Below, in pieces: positions 23,802 through 30,123 of a stretch of DNA of 37,959 bases. The notes under the pieces are model-generated. The model saw nothing but the letters and a program-made list of their open reading frames with translations. It had not been told where the DNA came from and did no database searches. The stretch is from assembly GCA_046497225.1 (NCBI GenBank), contig JAWOGA010000050.1:1-37959 (forward strand), written 5' to 3'. Each line of letters opens with the position of its first letter. Positions within the stretch are counted from its first letter, which is position 1. A program made the position numbers and the translations under genes. The DNA comes from JAXHLG01 sp046497225. Its GTDB lineage: Bacteria > Patescibacteriota > Minisyncoccia > Moranbacterales > DUUL01.

Positions 23802-25577
23802 ATGAACAAAGAAATAAACTTTTTCGCAAAAACCAATTTTCGCAACAAGGAAAGGGTTTTCGGTATAAAAACCGATGACAGGAGGCGCCACTCTTATGTA
23901 GTGGGTAAAACCGGAATGGGCAAAACCAACCTTATTCAAAATATGGCCATGCAAGATATTCGGGACGGGAAAGGCGTAGCAATTGTAGATCCACACGGAG
24001 AATTTGCAGAAGAGTGTTTAAAAGCGGTTCCGTCAAGCAGAATTAATGATGTCATATATTTCAATCCGGCTGATACGGACTTCCCTATAGCTATGAATGT
24101 AATGGAGAAAGTGGACTCGGAGTATAAACACCTAGTAGCTTCCGGGCTAGTAGGAGTTTTCAAAAAAATATGGGCTGATTCCTGGGGACCTAGATTGGAA
24201 TATTTATTAAGAAACGCCATCCTAGCACTTCTTGAGTACCCCACTTCTACCCTACTGGGAGTTCCAAGGATTTTAATAGACAAGTCTTACCGAGAAAAAG
24301 TAGTAGAAAAAGTAACCGACCCGGTAGTAAAAGCTTTTTGGACCGAAGAATTTTCTAAATACAACAACAACTTCGCTACAGAAGCAATCGCCCCGATACA
24401 AAACAAGGTCGGCCAATTCTTGTCCAGCTCTCTGATTAGAAATATTGTAGGACAAACCAAATCAGCTTTTTCTATGAGAGAAGTTATGGATAATAAGAAG
24501 ATCCTAATAATGAATCTCTCCAAAGGAAGAGTCGGAGAAGACAACAGCGCTCTTTTAGGAGCTATGATGATTACCAAGATTCAATTATCAGCCATGGCCA
24601 GAGTGGACATGCCTGAAAATAAAAGAGAGGACTTTTATATGTACGTGGACGAATTCCAAAACTTTGCCACAGAGTCTTTTGCTAATATTTTATCAGAGGC
24701 CAGAAAATACCGACTGAATTTAATTTTAGCTCATCAATATATTAGTCAACTTGATGAAAAAGTGCGAGATGCGGTTATGGGAAACGTTGGCACCATTATA
24801 ACCTTCAGAGTAGGAGCCGCCGATGCTGAATTTTTGGAAAAAGAATTTGAGCCAGTCTTCTACGCCAACGATTTAGTAAATTTGGCAAAATACAATGTTT
24901 ACTTAAAGTTAATGATAGACGGGGTTTCCACTCAACCATTTTCCGCAACCACATTACCTCCGGTTGAAATAGAGAGCACCTATGAAAATCTGGAAAAAAT
25001 CGTTAAAGTATCCAGAGAAAGATACGCCTCTCCGCGAGCCGAAGTGGAAGAAAAAATCTCCAGATGGAGCGGTTTTTTGAAAAGCGAAGTTAAAAGCAAA
25101 GTTAAAGAGCTCGTAAAAGAAGAAAAAAACTTCCAAAAAACCGATACCCCAAAGCCAGTCGACAGCAACCAAGAGCAAAAAAAACAGGAAACGAGGAAAG
25201 AGTCTCCCTCCGAGAAAGACACCGAAAAACAAAAGAAGAACGAAAAAGAGGGAGCATTAGACGAAAAGGGTCGCGAACTACACAAAACAAACTGCTCCGC
25301 CTGTGGAACTGAAATTGAAGTTCCCTTCAAACCCGACGGCAGTAGACCGGTTTTCTGCAAAGAGTGTCTAAGGGAATATAGACGTCAGCAAAGTCAACTT
25401 CAAGAAGATTTAACAAAAAATAATACCCCCTCCGGAAAACAACCAACTAAGAAACAACCAAACAAATCCAATTTTTCCAAAAACAATGATTTGCAACCAA
25501 ATTATTCAAAAAACAAAAATGATAACTCCTTAAAAGAACTGATCAACCAAGCAATGGAAGACAAAAAAGATAAGTAG
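23802..25577 (+). CDS. TraG/VirD4-like (type IV secretion) ATPase with C-terminal zinc ribbon
   Basis: A 591-residue ATPase of the HerA/FtsK-VirD4 superfamily. Residues 1-30 read NKEINFFAKTNFRNKERVFG, then RRRHSYVVGKTGMGKTNLIQ (Walker A at about 36-43), GVAIVDPHGEFAEE, and the Walker B box FYMYVDEFQNFATESFANIL followed by RLNLILAHQYISQLDEKVRD (sensor Gln), and the last strand MGNVGTIITFRVGAADAEFL. After about residue 400 come a charged coiled linker and a zinc ribbon (NCSACGTEIEVPFKPDG, VFCKECLREYRRQQ; CxxC twice), then a disordered tail. No TM helix is visible in this protein; the upstream gene could supply it. Possible roles are DNA or protein transfer across the envelope. No relaxase is present in the window. 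Confidence 0.88.
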   Translation: MNKEINFFAKTNFRNKERVFGIKTDDRRRHSYVVGKTGMGKTNLIQNMAMQDIRDGKGVAIVDPHGEFAEECLKAVPSSRINDVIYFNPADTDFPIAMNVMEKVDSEYKHLVASGLVGVFKKIWADSWGPRLEYLLRNAILALLEYPTSTLLGVPRILIDKSYREKVVEKVTDPVVKAFWTEEFSKYNNNFATEAIAPIQNKVGQFLSSSLIRNIVGQTKSAFSMREVMDNKKILIMNLSKGRVGEDNSALLGAMMITKIQLSAMARVDMPENKREDFYMYVDEFQNFATESFANILSEARKYRLNLILAHQYISQLDEKVRDAVMGNVGTIITFRVGAADAEFLEKEFEPVFYANDLVNLAKYNVYLKLMIDGVSTQPFSATTLPPVEIESTYENLEKIVKVSRERYASPRAEVEEKISRWSGFLKSEVKSKVKELVKEEKNFQKTDTPKPVDSNQEQKKQETRKESPSEKDTEKQKKNEKEGALDEKGRELHKTNCSACGTEIEVPFKPDGSRPVFCKECLREYRRQQSQLQEDLTKNNTPSGKQPTKKQPNKSNFSKNNDLQPNYSKNKNDNSLKELINQAMEDKKDK

Positions 25578-25606
25578 GACCCCCTCTTGTCTAACTAACA
25601 TTTCGA

Positions 25607-25635
25607 TTGACCGTAGGGTATTTTAATGATATTAT
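25607..25635 (+). promoter_or_regulatory. Promoter upstream of tRNA-Cys
   Basis: TTGACC (25607-25612), 17-base spacer, TATTAT (25630-25635). It is followed by a 23-codon open frame starting at ATG 25650 (MVYLKTRRELEDTFKESRQE, stop 25719-25721) and then, 70 bases on, tRNA-Cys. The promoter may serve the tRNA genes; the mini frame lacks a clear ribosome binding site. Confidence 0.5.
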
Positions 25636-25792
25636 TTCAATCAGTTGTAATGGTTTACTTGAAGACTAGGAGAGAATTGGAAGATACTTTTAAAGAATCA
25701 AGGCAAGAAGAAGTCGGTTAGAACCGCCAAAAATTAAACCTGCCTAAAAAAGGAAAAAATCTCGCAAATTTCCAAGAAATATAACAATATTA

Positions 25793-25864
25793 GGTCGCGT
25801 GGCCGAGTGGCTTAGGCAAGGGTCTGCAAAACCCTGTACCCCGGTTCAATTCCGGGCGCGACCT
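25793..25864 (+). tRNA. tRNA-Cys (anticodon GCA)
   Basis: 72 bases. Acceptor GGTCGCG pairs with CGCGACC; D-arm GCC...GGC; anticodon arm AGGGT-CTGCAAA-ACCCT with GCA at 25826-25828; T-arm CCCGG-TTCAATT-CCGGG; discriminator T, as usual for Cys. CCA is not encoded. Confidence 0.95.
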
Positions 25865-25958
25865 CAGGTTTGTTGCTTAGTCTTCTAGTTATCTAGTTTG
25901 CTTGTAGTTTATATATTAACGGAAAAGCCAATTAATCAGATAACTGAATGACTAGATT

Positions 25959-26045
25959 GCCCGGGTGGTGGAATTGGTAGACACGAGGGACTTAAAATCC
26001 CTTGGGATTTATCCTGTGCGGGTTCAAATCCCGCCCCGGGCACCA
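25959..26045 (+). tRNA. tRNA-Leu (anticodon TAA)
   Basis: 87 bases including an encoded CCA. Acceptor GCCCGGG pairs with CCCGGGC, discriminator A; anticodon arm AGGGA-CTTAAAA-TCCCT with TAA at 25993-25995; a long class II variable arm; T-arm GCGGG-TTCAAAT-CCCGC. It is the only one of the four tRNA genes in the window with an encoded CCA. Confidence 0.95.
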
Positions 26046-26052
26046 TTTTTCT

Positions 26053-26087
26053 CTAAAAAACAGTGATTCTAAATCACTGTTTTTTAG
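26053..26087 (+). terminator. Terminator of tRNA-Leu (perfect 16-bp stem)
   Basis: CTAAAAAACAGTGATT, loop CTA, AATCACTGTTTTTTAG: a perfect 16-bp stem with the T-run inside its 3' arm and an outer TTTTTCT/AGAAAAA pairing. It could work on both strands. Confidence 0.75.
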
Positions 26088-26097
26088 TTAGAAAAAT

Positions 26098-26227
26098 GAG
26101 TGCCCTGCTGGAAAAATACCACTCCAGAAATAAAATCCCTAGAAAAAGATTATTGTTCAGAACTTGAGCAATACGCGGTTAGCGTATTGCCTCTGAATAA
26201 TCTTGCATCTTGGATAGCGGGGCTCCA
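26098..26227 (+). ncRNA. Unassigned structured RNA candidate, 6S-like shape
   Basis: A noncoding stretch with strong folding. The apical hairpin 26146-26204 pairs AAGATTATT with AATAATCTT, CAGA with TCTG and CAATACGC with GCGTATTG, loop GGTTA, about 25-29 bp with small bulges. An outer stem pairs GAGT.CCC.GCT (26098-26110) with AGCGGGGCTC (26216-26225). Between the two lie unpaired arms of about 35 and 12 bases. Outer stem, large bubble and long apical stem is the layout of 6S RNA, which binds RNA polymerase, but I see no diagnostic sequence, so this is inference. The following CCACGTAA/TTACGTGG stem (26225-26259) is a competing or additional hairpin. The strand is uncertain, since either strand would fold. 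Confidence 0.45.
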
Positions 26228-26321
26228 CGTAAAATTCCTAGTACTCGACTATTACGTGGTAGTAGCGTGGTTTCATTGAAACTTTACGGGGCGCTTGCGA
26301 ACAATTAACACAGTTAAAAAA

Positions 26322-26350
26322 TTGACAATTAACCTCTTGAAAATTAACTA
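26322..26350 (+). promoter_or_regulatory. Promoter of the 17-aa peptide gene
   Basis: Perfect TTGACA (26322-26327), 17-base spacer, TAACTA (26345-26350; a poor -10), about 40 bases before the ATG at 26391. Confidence 0.42.
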
Positions 26351-26390
26351 ATTCAAAAAAATCAATATCCAAAAAGACTTTTTTAGGAAA

Positions 26391-26444
26391 ATGAATTCAC
26401 AAAAAAGAAAGCCCAAACATTTAATTCCTAATAACGACACCTAA
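26391..26444 (+). CDS. Possible 17-residue basic peptide
   Basis: MNSQKRKPKHLIPNNDT, with AGGAAA just upstream of the ATG, TAA at 26442-26444 and a rho-independent terminator beginning 2 bases later. A perfect -35 box lies 17 bases before a weak -10. Promoter, ribosome binding site, frame and terminator are packed into 160 bases, which is the reason to list it. It could be a free microprotein or a chance frame within a small RNA; nothing shows its function. Confidence 0.35.
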   Translation: MNSQKRKPKHLIPNNDT

Positions 26445-26446
26445 GC

Positions 26447-26477
26447 GCCTGTCAATATCTTTTGGCAGGCCTTTTTT
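26447..26477 (+). terminator. Rho-independent terminator
   Basis: GCCTGTC, loop of 10, GGCAGGC (7 bp with one G-T pair), then CTTTTTT. It ends the plus-strand unit that includes the peptide frame and perhaps the structured RNA. Confidence 0.78.
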
Positions 26478-26573
26478 GTTGGACTTTGTGTTGAAGTGTA
26501 TCTTCGACCCGGTCCAAGGATCCTAAAATCTCCTAAAAAAGCGCTAATATTTTAATTCCTTGGTTTAAAAACG

Positions 26574-26600
26574 AAAAAAAGCCCGCGGCCGCTGCCGAGG
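26574..26600 (-). terminator. Terminator of the MazG-UDG operon
   Basis: Minus strand: CCTCGGC-AGCG-GCCGCGG, GC, then seven Ts (26580-26574). The GC-rich stem has one mismatch. It lies just past the stop of the 92-aa gene, so it ends the minus-strand operon and faces the plus-strand terminator. Confidence 0.75.
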
Positions 26601-26612
26601 ACTTTTTGGATT

Positions 26613-26891
26613 TTAGCAAATTATTTTTAAAACGAAATTGAATTCTAAGCCTTCCCGCCCTAGGCGATTGGAAATAACCTCCTTGATTTCTCTGGGAGGA
26701 TGCTCCATGCCGTAAAGAATAAAAGCCTCCTCTTTTGAGGCGAGTCCCATTATTTTTGCAATGTCAGCCTTGGTTAGCTGATTTTCTAAAGTACTGGTTG
26801 GGTTTCTGTTGAAGATAATTTTTAAGCTTTTTTCAATTACATTAACAACGATAACCGGTTCTGATAGTCCTATATTTGTTTCAACTTCCAT
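26613..26891 (-). CDS. 92-aa protein of unknown function downstream of UDG
   Basis: I place the start at ATG 26889-26891 because GGAGG lies just upstream in good position; a longer frame from 27011 would run far into the glycosylase gene and its extra residues are basic and shadow-like. The product begins MEVETNIGLSEPVIVVNVIE, has a predicted alpha/beta pattern (KSLKIIFNRNPTSTLENQLT, ADIAKIMGLASKEEAFILYG) and ends in a Cys. No family recognised. It starts 22 bases after the UDG stop, so the two are co-transcribed and a terminator follows. Confidence 0.66.
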   Translation of the reverse strand: MEVETNIGLSEPVIVVNVIEKSLKIIFNRNPTSTLENQLTKADIAKIMGLASKEEAFILYGMEHPPREIKEVISNRLGREGLEFNFVLKIIC

Positions 26892-26913
26892 TGCAAAACC
26901 TCCAAATTCAGAT

Positions 26914-27540
26914 TTAAAGCAAAGAACTTTGCCTGGACTCTTCTTTCTCTCGAGATGATTTGCCCTCCTCTTCTTCCTTGATAATTTTAACAACTTTGGT
27001 GATTTTGGCAAAATCTGTAAAGAGAGTGTCTTTTAAGCCTCCATTATACAATGCGGCAGCCGGATGATAGCAAGGGAAAAAAACTACTTTTCCAAAGGGT
27101 GGAAATTCTTTACGCAAGGCTCGACCGTGATGTTCTGTGATTCTGGCTTTTGGCAAAAACCTTTGCAAGCTATGCCGACCAAGTAAAACAATTAGTTTTG
27201 GCTGAATAATAGAAATTTGTTTTTCAAGCCAAGGCCAACAGGTATCAACTTCCTGTGGGAGAGGATCTCTATTCCCGGGCGGACGGCATTTTACAACATT
27301 GGCAATATAGACATCTTTTCTTTGAAGATTATTTTGAGCCAACATTTCATCCAAAAGCTTGCCGGCAGCTCCAACAAATGGCTCTCCTTGCAAGTCCTCA
27401 TTTTTCCCCGGTCCTTCTCCAATGAACATAATTTCCGCCTTGGGATTTCCAGATCCGGGAACCACATTGGTCCTACCTTCTGAGAGCTGGCAGGCAACAC
27501 AGGTTTTGATTTGTTTTTCCAATTCTGCAAAACTTTTCAT
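26914..27540 (-). CDS. Family 4 uracil-DNA glycosylase
   Basis: Removes uracil from DNA as the first step of base excision repair. The 208-residue product carries the four iron-sulfur cysteines in the usual places: CVACQ (14 and 17), then KCRPPGNRDPLPQEVDTCWP (about 85 and 101). The active-site motif GEGPGKNEDLQGEPFVGAAG follows the pattern of families 4/5, and the second motif FPCYHPAAAL contains the conserved His. The C-terminal 30 residues are charged and extra. Located between a MazG-like pyrophosphohydrolase (stop 8 bases upstream of this start) and the 92-aa protein, in an operon whose theme is nucleotide/DNA hygiene; endonuclease IV, which acts after the glycosylase, lies just beyond. 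Confidence 0.93.
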   Translation of the reverse strand: MKSFAELEKQIKTCVACQLSEGRTNVVPGSGNPKAEIMFIGEGPGKNEDLQGEPFVGAAGKLLDEMLAQNNLQRKDVYIANVVKCRPPGNRDPLPQEVDTCWPWLEKQISIIQPKLIVLLGRHSLQRFLPKARITEHHGRALRKEFPPFGKVVFFPCYHPAAALYNGGLKDTLFTDFAKITKVVKIIKEEEEGKSSREKEESRQSSLL

Positions 27541-27548
27541 TGTAATTA

Positions 27549-27857
27549 CTAAAACTTATACTTGCTTCCTCGTTCTTCTGAAACTTTATTAAATTTTTCT
27601 TTAATTAAATCCGACATAGAATATCCTAGTCTCGTACAAAGCAAGTCGGCATAAATTACCACATCAGCCACTTCTTCAGCAATATCTTTTTTGTCAATAC
27701 TTTCTCCCCGTCTCAACTTCTTTATTTTATTGCAAGCCTCTCCGCATTCGCCGGCCATAGCGTTGCCCCAATCCGAATAAGACCAGTCTTCCAGCTTGTG
27801 AAAAACCTCATCGCACCGCTTTTTGTTTAATTCGGAAAATTTTTCAAAATCAAACAT
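27549..27857 (-). CDS. MazG-like nucleotide pyrophosphohydrolase
   Basis: A 102-residue all-helical protein of the MazG/dCTPase-like superfamily that hydrolyses non-canonical or excess NTPs to NMP and PPi. The metal-binding acidic pattern is visible: MAGECGEACNKIKKLRR (the ExxE pair of the first helix) and IAEEVADVVIYADLL (ExxxD of the next helix). Length fits the single-domain branch. The gene starts the operon with UDG, which suggests joint defence against uracil or damaged nucleotides. Confidence 0.88.
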   Translation of the reverse strand: MFDFEKFSELNKKRCDEVFHKLEDWSYSDWGNAMAGECGEACNKIKKLRRGESIDKKDIAEEVADVVIYADLLCTRLGYSMSDLIKEKFNKVSEERGSKYKF

Positions 27858-28057
27858 AAAAAATGCTTTAATTATAGCTATCTTTTTTTGGTTACTGTTA
27901 CCTTATTTTAATATTTTTCTTTTCTTTCGGAATTAAAATCACAAAACACAAATTACAAATCCCAAACAATAAACAAATTCAAAAGCACAACACGCAAACA
28001 TTTAAACTTGTGTTAAAATTTTGATTTGCTTGTTCATTATGGATTAGAATTTGTAGA
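27858..28057. repeat. AT-rich spacer with CAAATTACAAATCCC-type word repeats
   Basis: Between nfo and the MazG-like gene. The stretch about 27940-27990 reads as repeated words (CACAAATTACAAATC, CAAACAATAAACAAATTC), followed by TTGTGTTAAAATTTTGATTTGC near 28005. It is one of several low-complexity spacers of this style in the window. No gene found. Confidence 0.4.
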
Positions 28058-28909
28058 TTATTTATCTAAAAAATTTCCAGTTCTTTTTAAATCTTCAATT
28101 ATCTTATCATGCTTGGTTTCCAGATACAAATTGGCTTCCAGTTGTTGAGCTTTTTGCGCTACTGCTTTCATTCCATTTTTCCCTATTTTACCTTCTCCTA
28201 TGTGTTCATGGCGATCAATGTGAGAGTTAAAATCAGCCTTGGAGTCATTAAAGTGAATGCACTTCAAATTTGCCAATCCAATTTGATCATCTATTTTTTG
28301 AAAAGTTTCTTCTACATCATTCGGGGTTCTCAAGTCGCAACCGGCGGAAAAAGCATGGCAAGTATCAAAACAAAAACCCAATTGAACACTGTTATCCAAG
28401 GCTTTCTTAAAAAAGAAATTAAAATCTTCCAAATTATCTCCGACTATGTTTCCGCTTCCGGCGGCAATTTCCAAAACAAGCAAAGCTTTGCCTTGATAAT
28501 CTTGATGAATTGCGGTTAAACCTTCCAAAATTTTTTCTTGAATTTGTTTTTGATATTTATTTTTGTCTAAATCTCTGGAACTGCCCAAATGCGTAATCAC
28601 ATATGGACATTTAATTTGATTAGCAACTTCCAATTCTTCTCTTAAAACACGAATAGAATTATTAAAAATTTTCTGATCTGCGCTAGCTAAATTAACATAA
28701 TAAGGAGTATGGATAATGTAATCTCTTCCAACATTAAAACCATATTTTTTACACTCTTGAAAAAATTTTTCTTTGTCAACTTCCTTTCTCTTCCCACCTC
28801 TTGGGGATCTGGTAAAAATTTGAAAGCATTCGCAATCGATTTCCGCAGCGTTTTTAGGAGATTTTTCCACTCCTCCGGCAATGGAAACATGAGCTCCGAC
28901 TTTGATCAT
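28058..28909 (-). CDS. nfo: Endonuclease IV (AP endonuclease)
   Basis: Cuts DNA at abasic sites, the step after uracil glycosylase. The 283-residue TIM-barrel protein starts MIKVGAHVSIAGGVEKSP and contains EIDCECFQIFTRSPRG, IHTPYYVNLAS, the zinc-ligand segments ITHLGSS, LLVLEIAAGSG (Glu), LGFCFDTCHAFSAG (Asp and His), KCIHFNDSKADFNSHIDRHE and HIGEGKIG, and YLETKH near the end. The three-zinc ligand set is therefore complete. Length is normal. On the same strand as, but about 200 bases from, the MazG-UDG unit. Confidence 0.96.
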   Translation of the reverse strand: MIKVGAHVSIAGGVEKSPKNAAEIDCECFQIFTRSPRGGKRKEVDKEKFFQECKKYGFNVGRDYIIHTPYYVNLASADQKIFNNSIRVLREELEVANQIKCPYVITHLGSSRDLDKNKYQKQIQEKILEGLTAIHQDYQGKALLVLEIAAGSGNIVGDNLEDFNFFFKKALDNSVQLGFCFDTCHAFSAGCDLRTPNDVEETFQKIDDQIGLANLKCIHFNDSKADFNSHIDRHEHIGEGKIGKNGMKAVAQKAQQLEANLYLETKHDKIIEDLKRTGNFLDK

Positions 28910-28995
28910 AGCTTTATTTTAGCTTTTAGCTGATTAGCTTATCAACTTTATAGTAAAAATAATAGATTTTAGTTTATGAATAGATAGTCTGAAAG

Positions 28996-29026
28996 ACGCT
29001 CGCCACGTGGCTTGCTGCTCTCCTCC
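28996..29026 (-). pseudogene. Fragment of a tRNA-Ser-like pseudogene
   Basis: Similar to the 5' part of the second pseudogene (29089-29169): ACGCTCGCC...GCTGCTCTCCTCC versus ACGCTCACC...GCTGCTCTCCTCC. It is followed by the same 62-base spacer. Oldest-looking unit of the tandem array. Confidence 0.45.
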
Positions 29027-29245
29027 ACGGAAAACTACCGTTTTCCGACCCTTTCCCGGTTCGAATTAACTTGATTTATTATAATGTGCGGAGGCGGAGG
29101 GAATCTCACCCATCTTGAGAACCCACGGTTCTCAACGCTCACCGCTATCGCGTTTCGCTGCTCTCCTCCACGGAAAACTACCGTTTTCCGACCCTTTCCC
29201 GGTTCGAATTAACTTGATTTATTATAATGTGCGGAGGCGGAGGGA
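29014..29245. repeat. 89-bp perfect direct repeat around tRNA-Ser(UGA)
   Basis: Copy 1 is 29014-29102 and copy 2 is 29157-29245, offset 143. Each covers a 62-base spacer plus the first 14 positions (3' end) of a tRNA-Ser-like sequence. The spacer holds a perfect hairpin CGGAAAAC-TACC-GTTTTCCG. The copies are identical, so the duplication is recent or kept uniform by conversion. Confidence 0.85.
29089..29169 (-). pseudogene. Degenerate tRNA-Ser pseudogene
   Basis: An 81-base sequence that aligns along its length to the functional tRNA-Ser(UGA): the acceptor/T-arm end is identical for 14 bases, then the T-loop (AATCTCACCC for ATTCGAACCC), the anticodon region (CGGTTCTCAACGCTCACCGC for CGGTTTTCAAGACCGCCGC) and the D-arm are altered. 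It lacks proper pairing in the T-arm and anticodon stem but contains a new perfect hairpin (TTGAGAACC-CAC-GGTTCTCAA). Not expected to be a working tRNA. Confidence 0.6.
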
Positions 29246-29319
29246 TTCGAACCCCCGGTTGCCGATAAGACAACAACGGTTTTCAAGACCGCCGCTTTCG
29301 ACCACTCAGCCACGCCTCC
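29232..29319 (-). tRNA. tRNA-Ser (anticodon TGA)
   Basis: 88 bases. Acceptor GGAGGCG pairs with CGCCTCC, discriminator G as for Ser; D-arm GCT...AGC; anticodon arm GCGGT-CTTGAAA-ACCGT with TGA; long class II variable arm; T-arm GGGGG-TTCGAAT-CCCTC (last pair imperfect). CCA not encoded. Confidence 0.95.
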
Positions 29320-29418
29320 GTTATTTTAGCTTTTTAAGTTGCCAATTAGCTACTTGCAATTAAATTAATTATTTTGATACTTAACAAAACCAATAATGGA
29401 GTAACAACTTGGAAACTT

Positions 29419-29741
29419 TTATAAACCCTCCCATTCATCATCAATCTTTCTGATTGAAAATCCTCCAATAGGAAAACCTGTTTCATCATAAATAGCTTTA
29501 TAAACAACAGGGTACATGATTTTTCCTTTGGGGTTCTGGCCTTCTCTGGTGTACTCCAGTTCTATTTTTTCTTCTCCCGTTTCCAGCTCAACTCTGAAAA
29601 GAAGTAATCCTTTTTCATCTTCTTTTTTTCAATTTCATTAAATTCCGCTCCTCCCAAAAGCTTTTCAAAAACTGTCTTCACCTCCTCTAAATTTGGTGCT
29701 TCTCTCTTTTTTTCAAAATTTGGCATGAATTTTTCACTCAT
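29419..29741 (-). CDS. Small protein read through a -1 frameshift (or disrupted gene)
   Basis: From ATG 29741 the first frame gives 59 residues (MSEKFMPNFEKKREAPNLEE ... EIEKKKMKKDYFFS) and stops at 29562. A shift of -1 within the run of seven As at 29623-29629 leads instead to EIEKKEDEKGLLLFRVELET, then EYTREGQNPKGKIMYPVVYK and a stop at 29419, a coherent 107-residue protein ending FSIRKIDDEWEGL. The site reads exactly A AAA AAG in the first frame (29628-29622), the classic -1 slippery heptamer. A GGAGGAG sequence lies about 18 bases upstream. Either programmed frameshifting, a real indel or a homopolymer sequencing error. I do not recognise the protein family; the second half looks like a beta-rich ligand or RNA-binding fold. 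Confidence 0.6.
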
Positions 29742-30037
29742 ATTTTTTTAATAAAATATTAGAATTAAAGGTAGAAAAAACAAATTCGTCCTGCACCCTC
29801 CTAGCTCCATATGCATTCCACGCACGCAGAACAAACCCGTAGAGTTGTTTACAATAAAAACTACCGATTTCCACCTGTACGGCTTTGACGAAACCCTTTC
29901 ATAGTTCGAATCTCAAAAAGTTGGACATTCAGGAATACTTCTTGTGTAATAAGATGAAAGTACCATGCGGTGAGGGAGGGATTCGCCCGCTATTCAGCGG
30001 GCGCCCGGCGTATGCCGGGCAAAACCCTCGTTAACTG
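29742..30037. repeat. tRNA-Ser(GGA) downstream region with element copy, 20-bp repeat and GC hairpins
   Basis: Contains AAAACTACCGATTTCC and GAAACCCTTTCATAGTTCGAAT (about 29855-29915), diverged versions of the spacer found beside tRNA-Ser(UGA). A 20-bp copy of the tRNA 3' end is at 29966-29985 (identical to 30036-30055). Between the two lie the perfect hairpins CGCCCGCT-ATTC-AGCGGGCG and CCCGGC-GTAT-GCCGGG. No protein gene. Confidence 0.65.
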
Positions 30038-30123
30038 CGGTGAGGGAGGGATTCGAACCCTCGGTAGCTATAAACTACACACGCTTTCCAAGCGTGCGCC
30101 TTCGACCACTCGGCCACCTCACC
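30038..30123 (-). tRNA. tRNA-Ser (anticodon GGA)
   Basis: 86 bases. Acceptor GGTGAGG pairs with CCTCACC, discriminator G; anticodon arm CACGC-TTGGAAA-GCGTG with GGA; class II variable arm; T-arm GAGGG-TTCGAAT-CCCTC. CCA not encoded. Confidence 0.95.

Noticed and set aside
26098..26480. RNase P RNA, tmRNA or SRP RNA
   Set aside because: No GAGGAAAGTCC-type segment, no T-arm GGTTCRA with CCA end, and no GGAAGCAGCC-type motif was found on either strand.
26613..27011. Longer 132-codon version of the 92-aa gene
   Set aside because: The first 40 codons overlap the UDG gene in another frame and lack a ribosome binding site; the ATG at 26891 has a strong GGAGG.
29115..29363. Plus-strand open frame of 82 codons with RRRDSNPRLP
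   Set aside because: It is the antisense of tRNA-Ser(UGA) and its pseudogene; frames with this motif are a well-known artefact of tRNA antisense strands.
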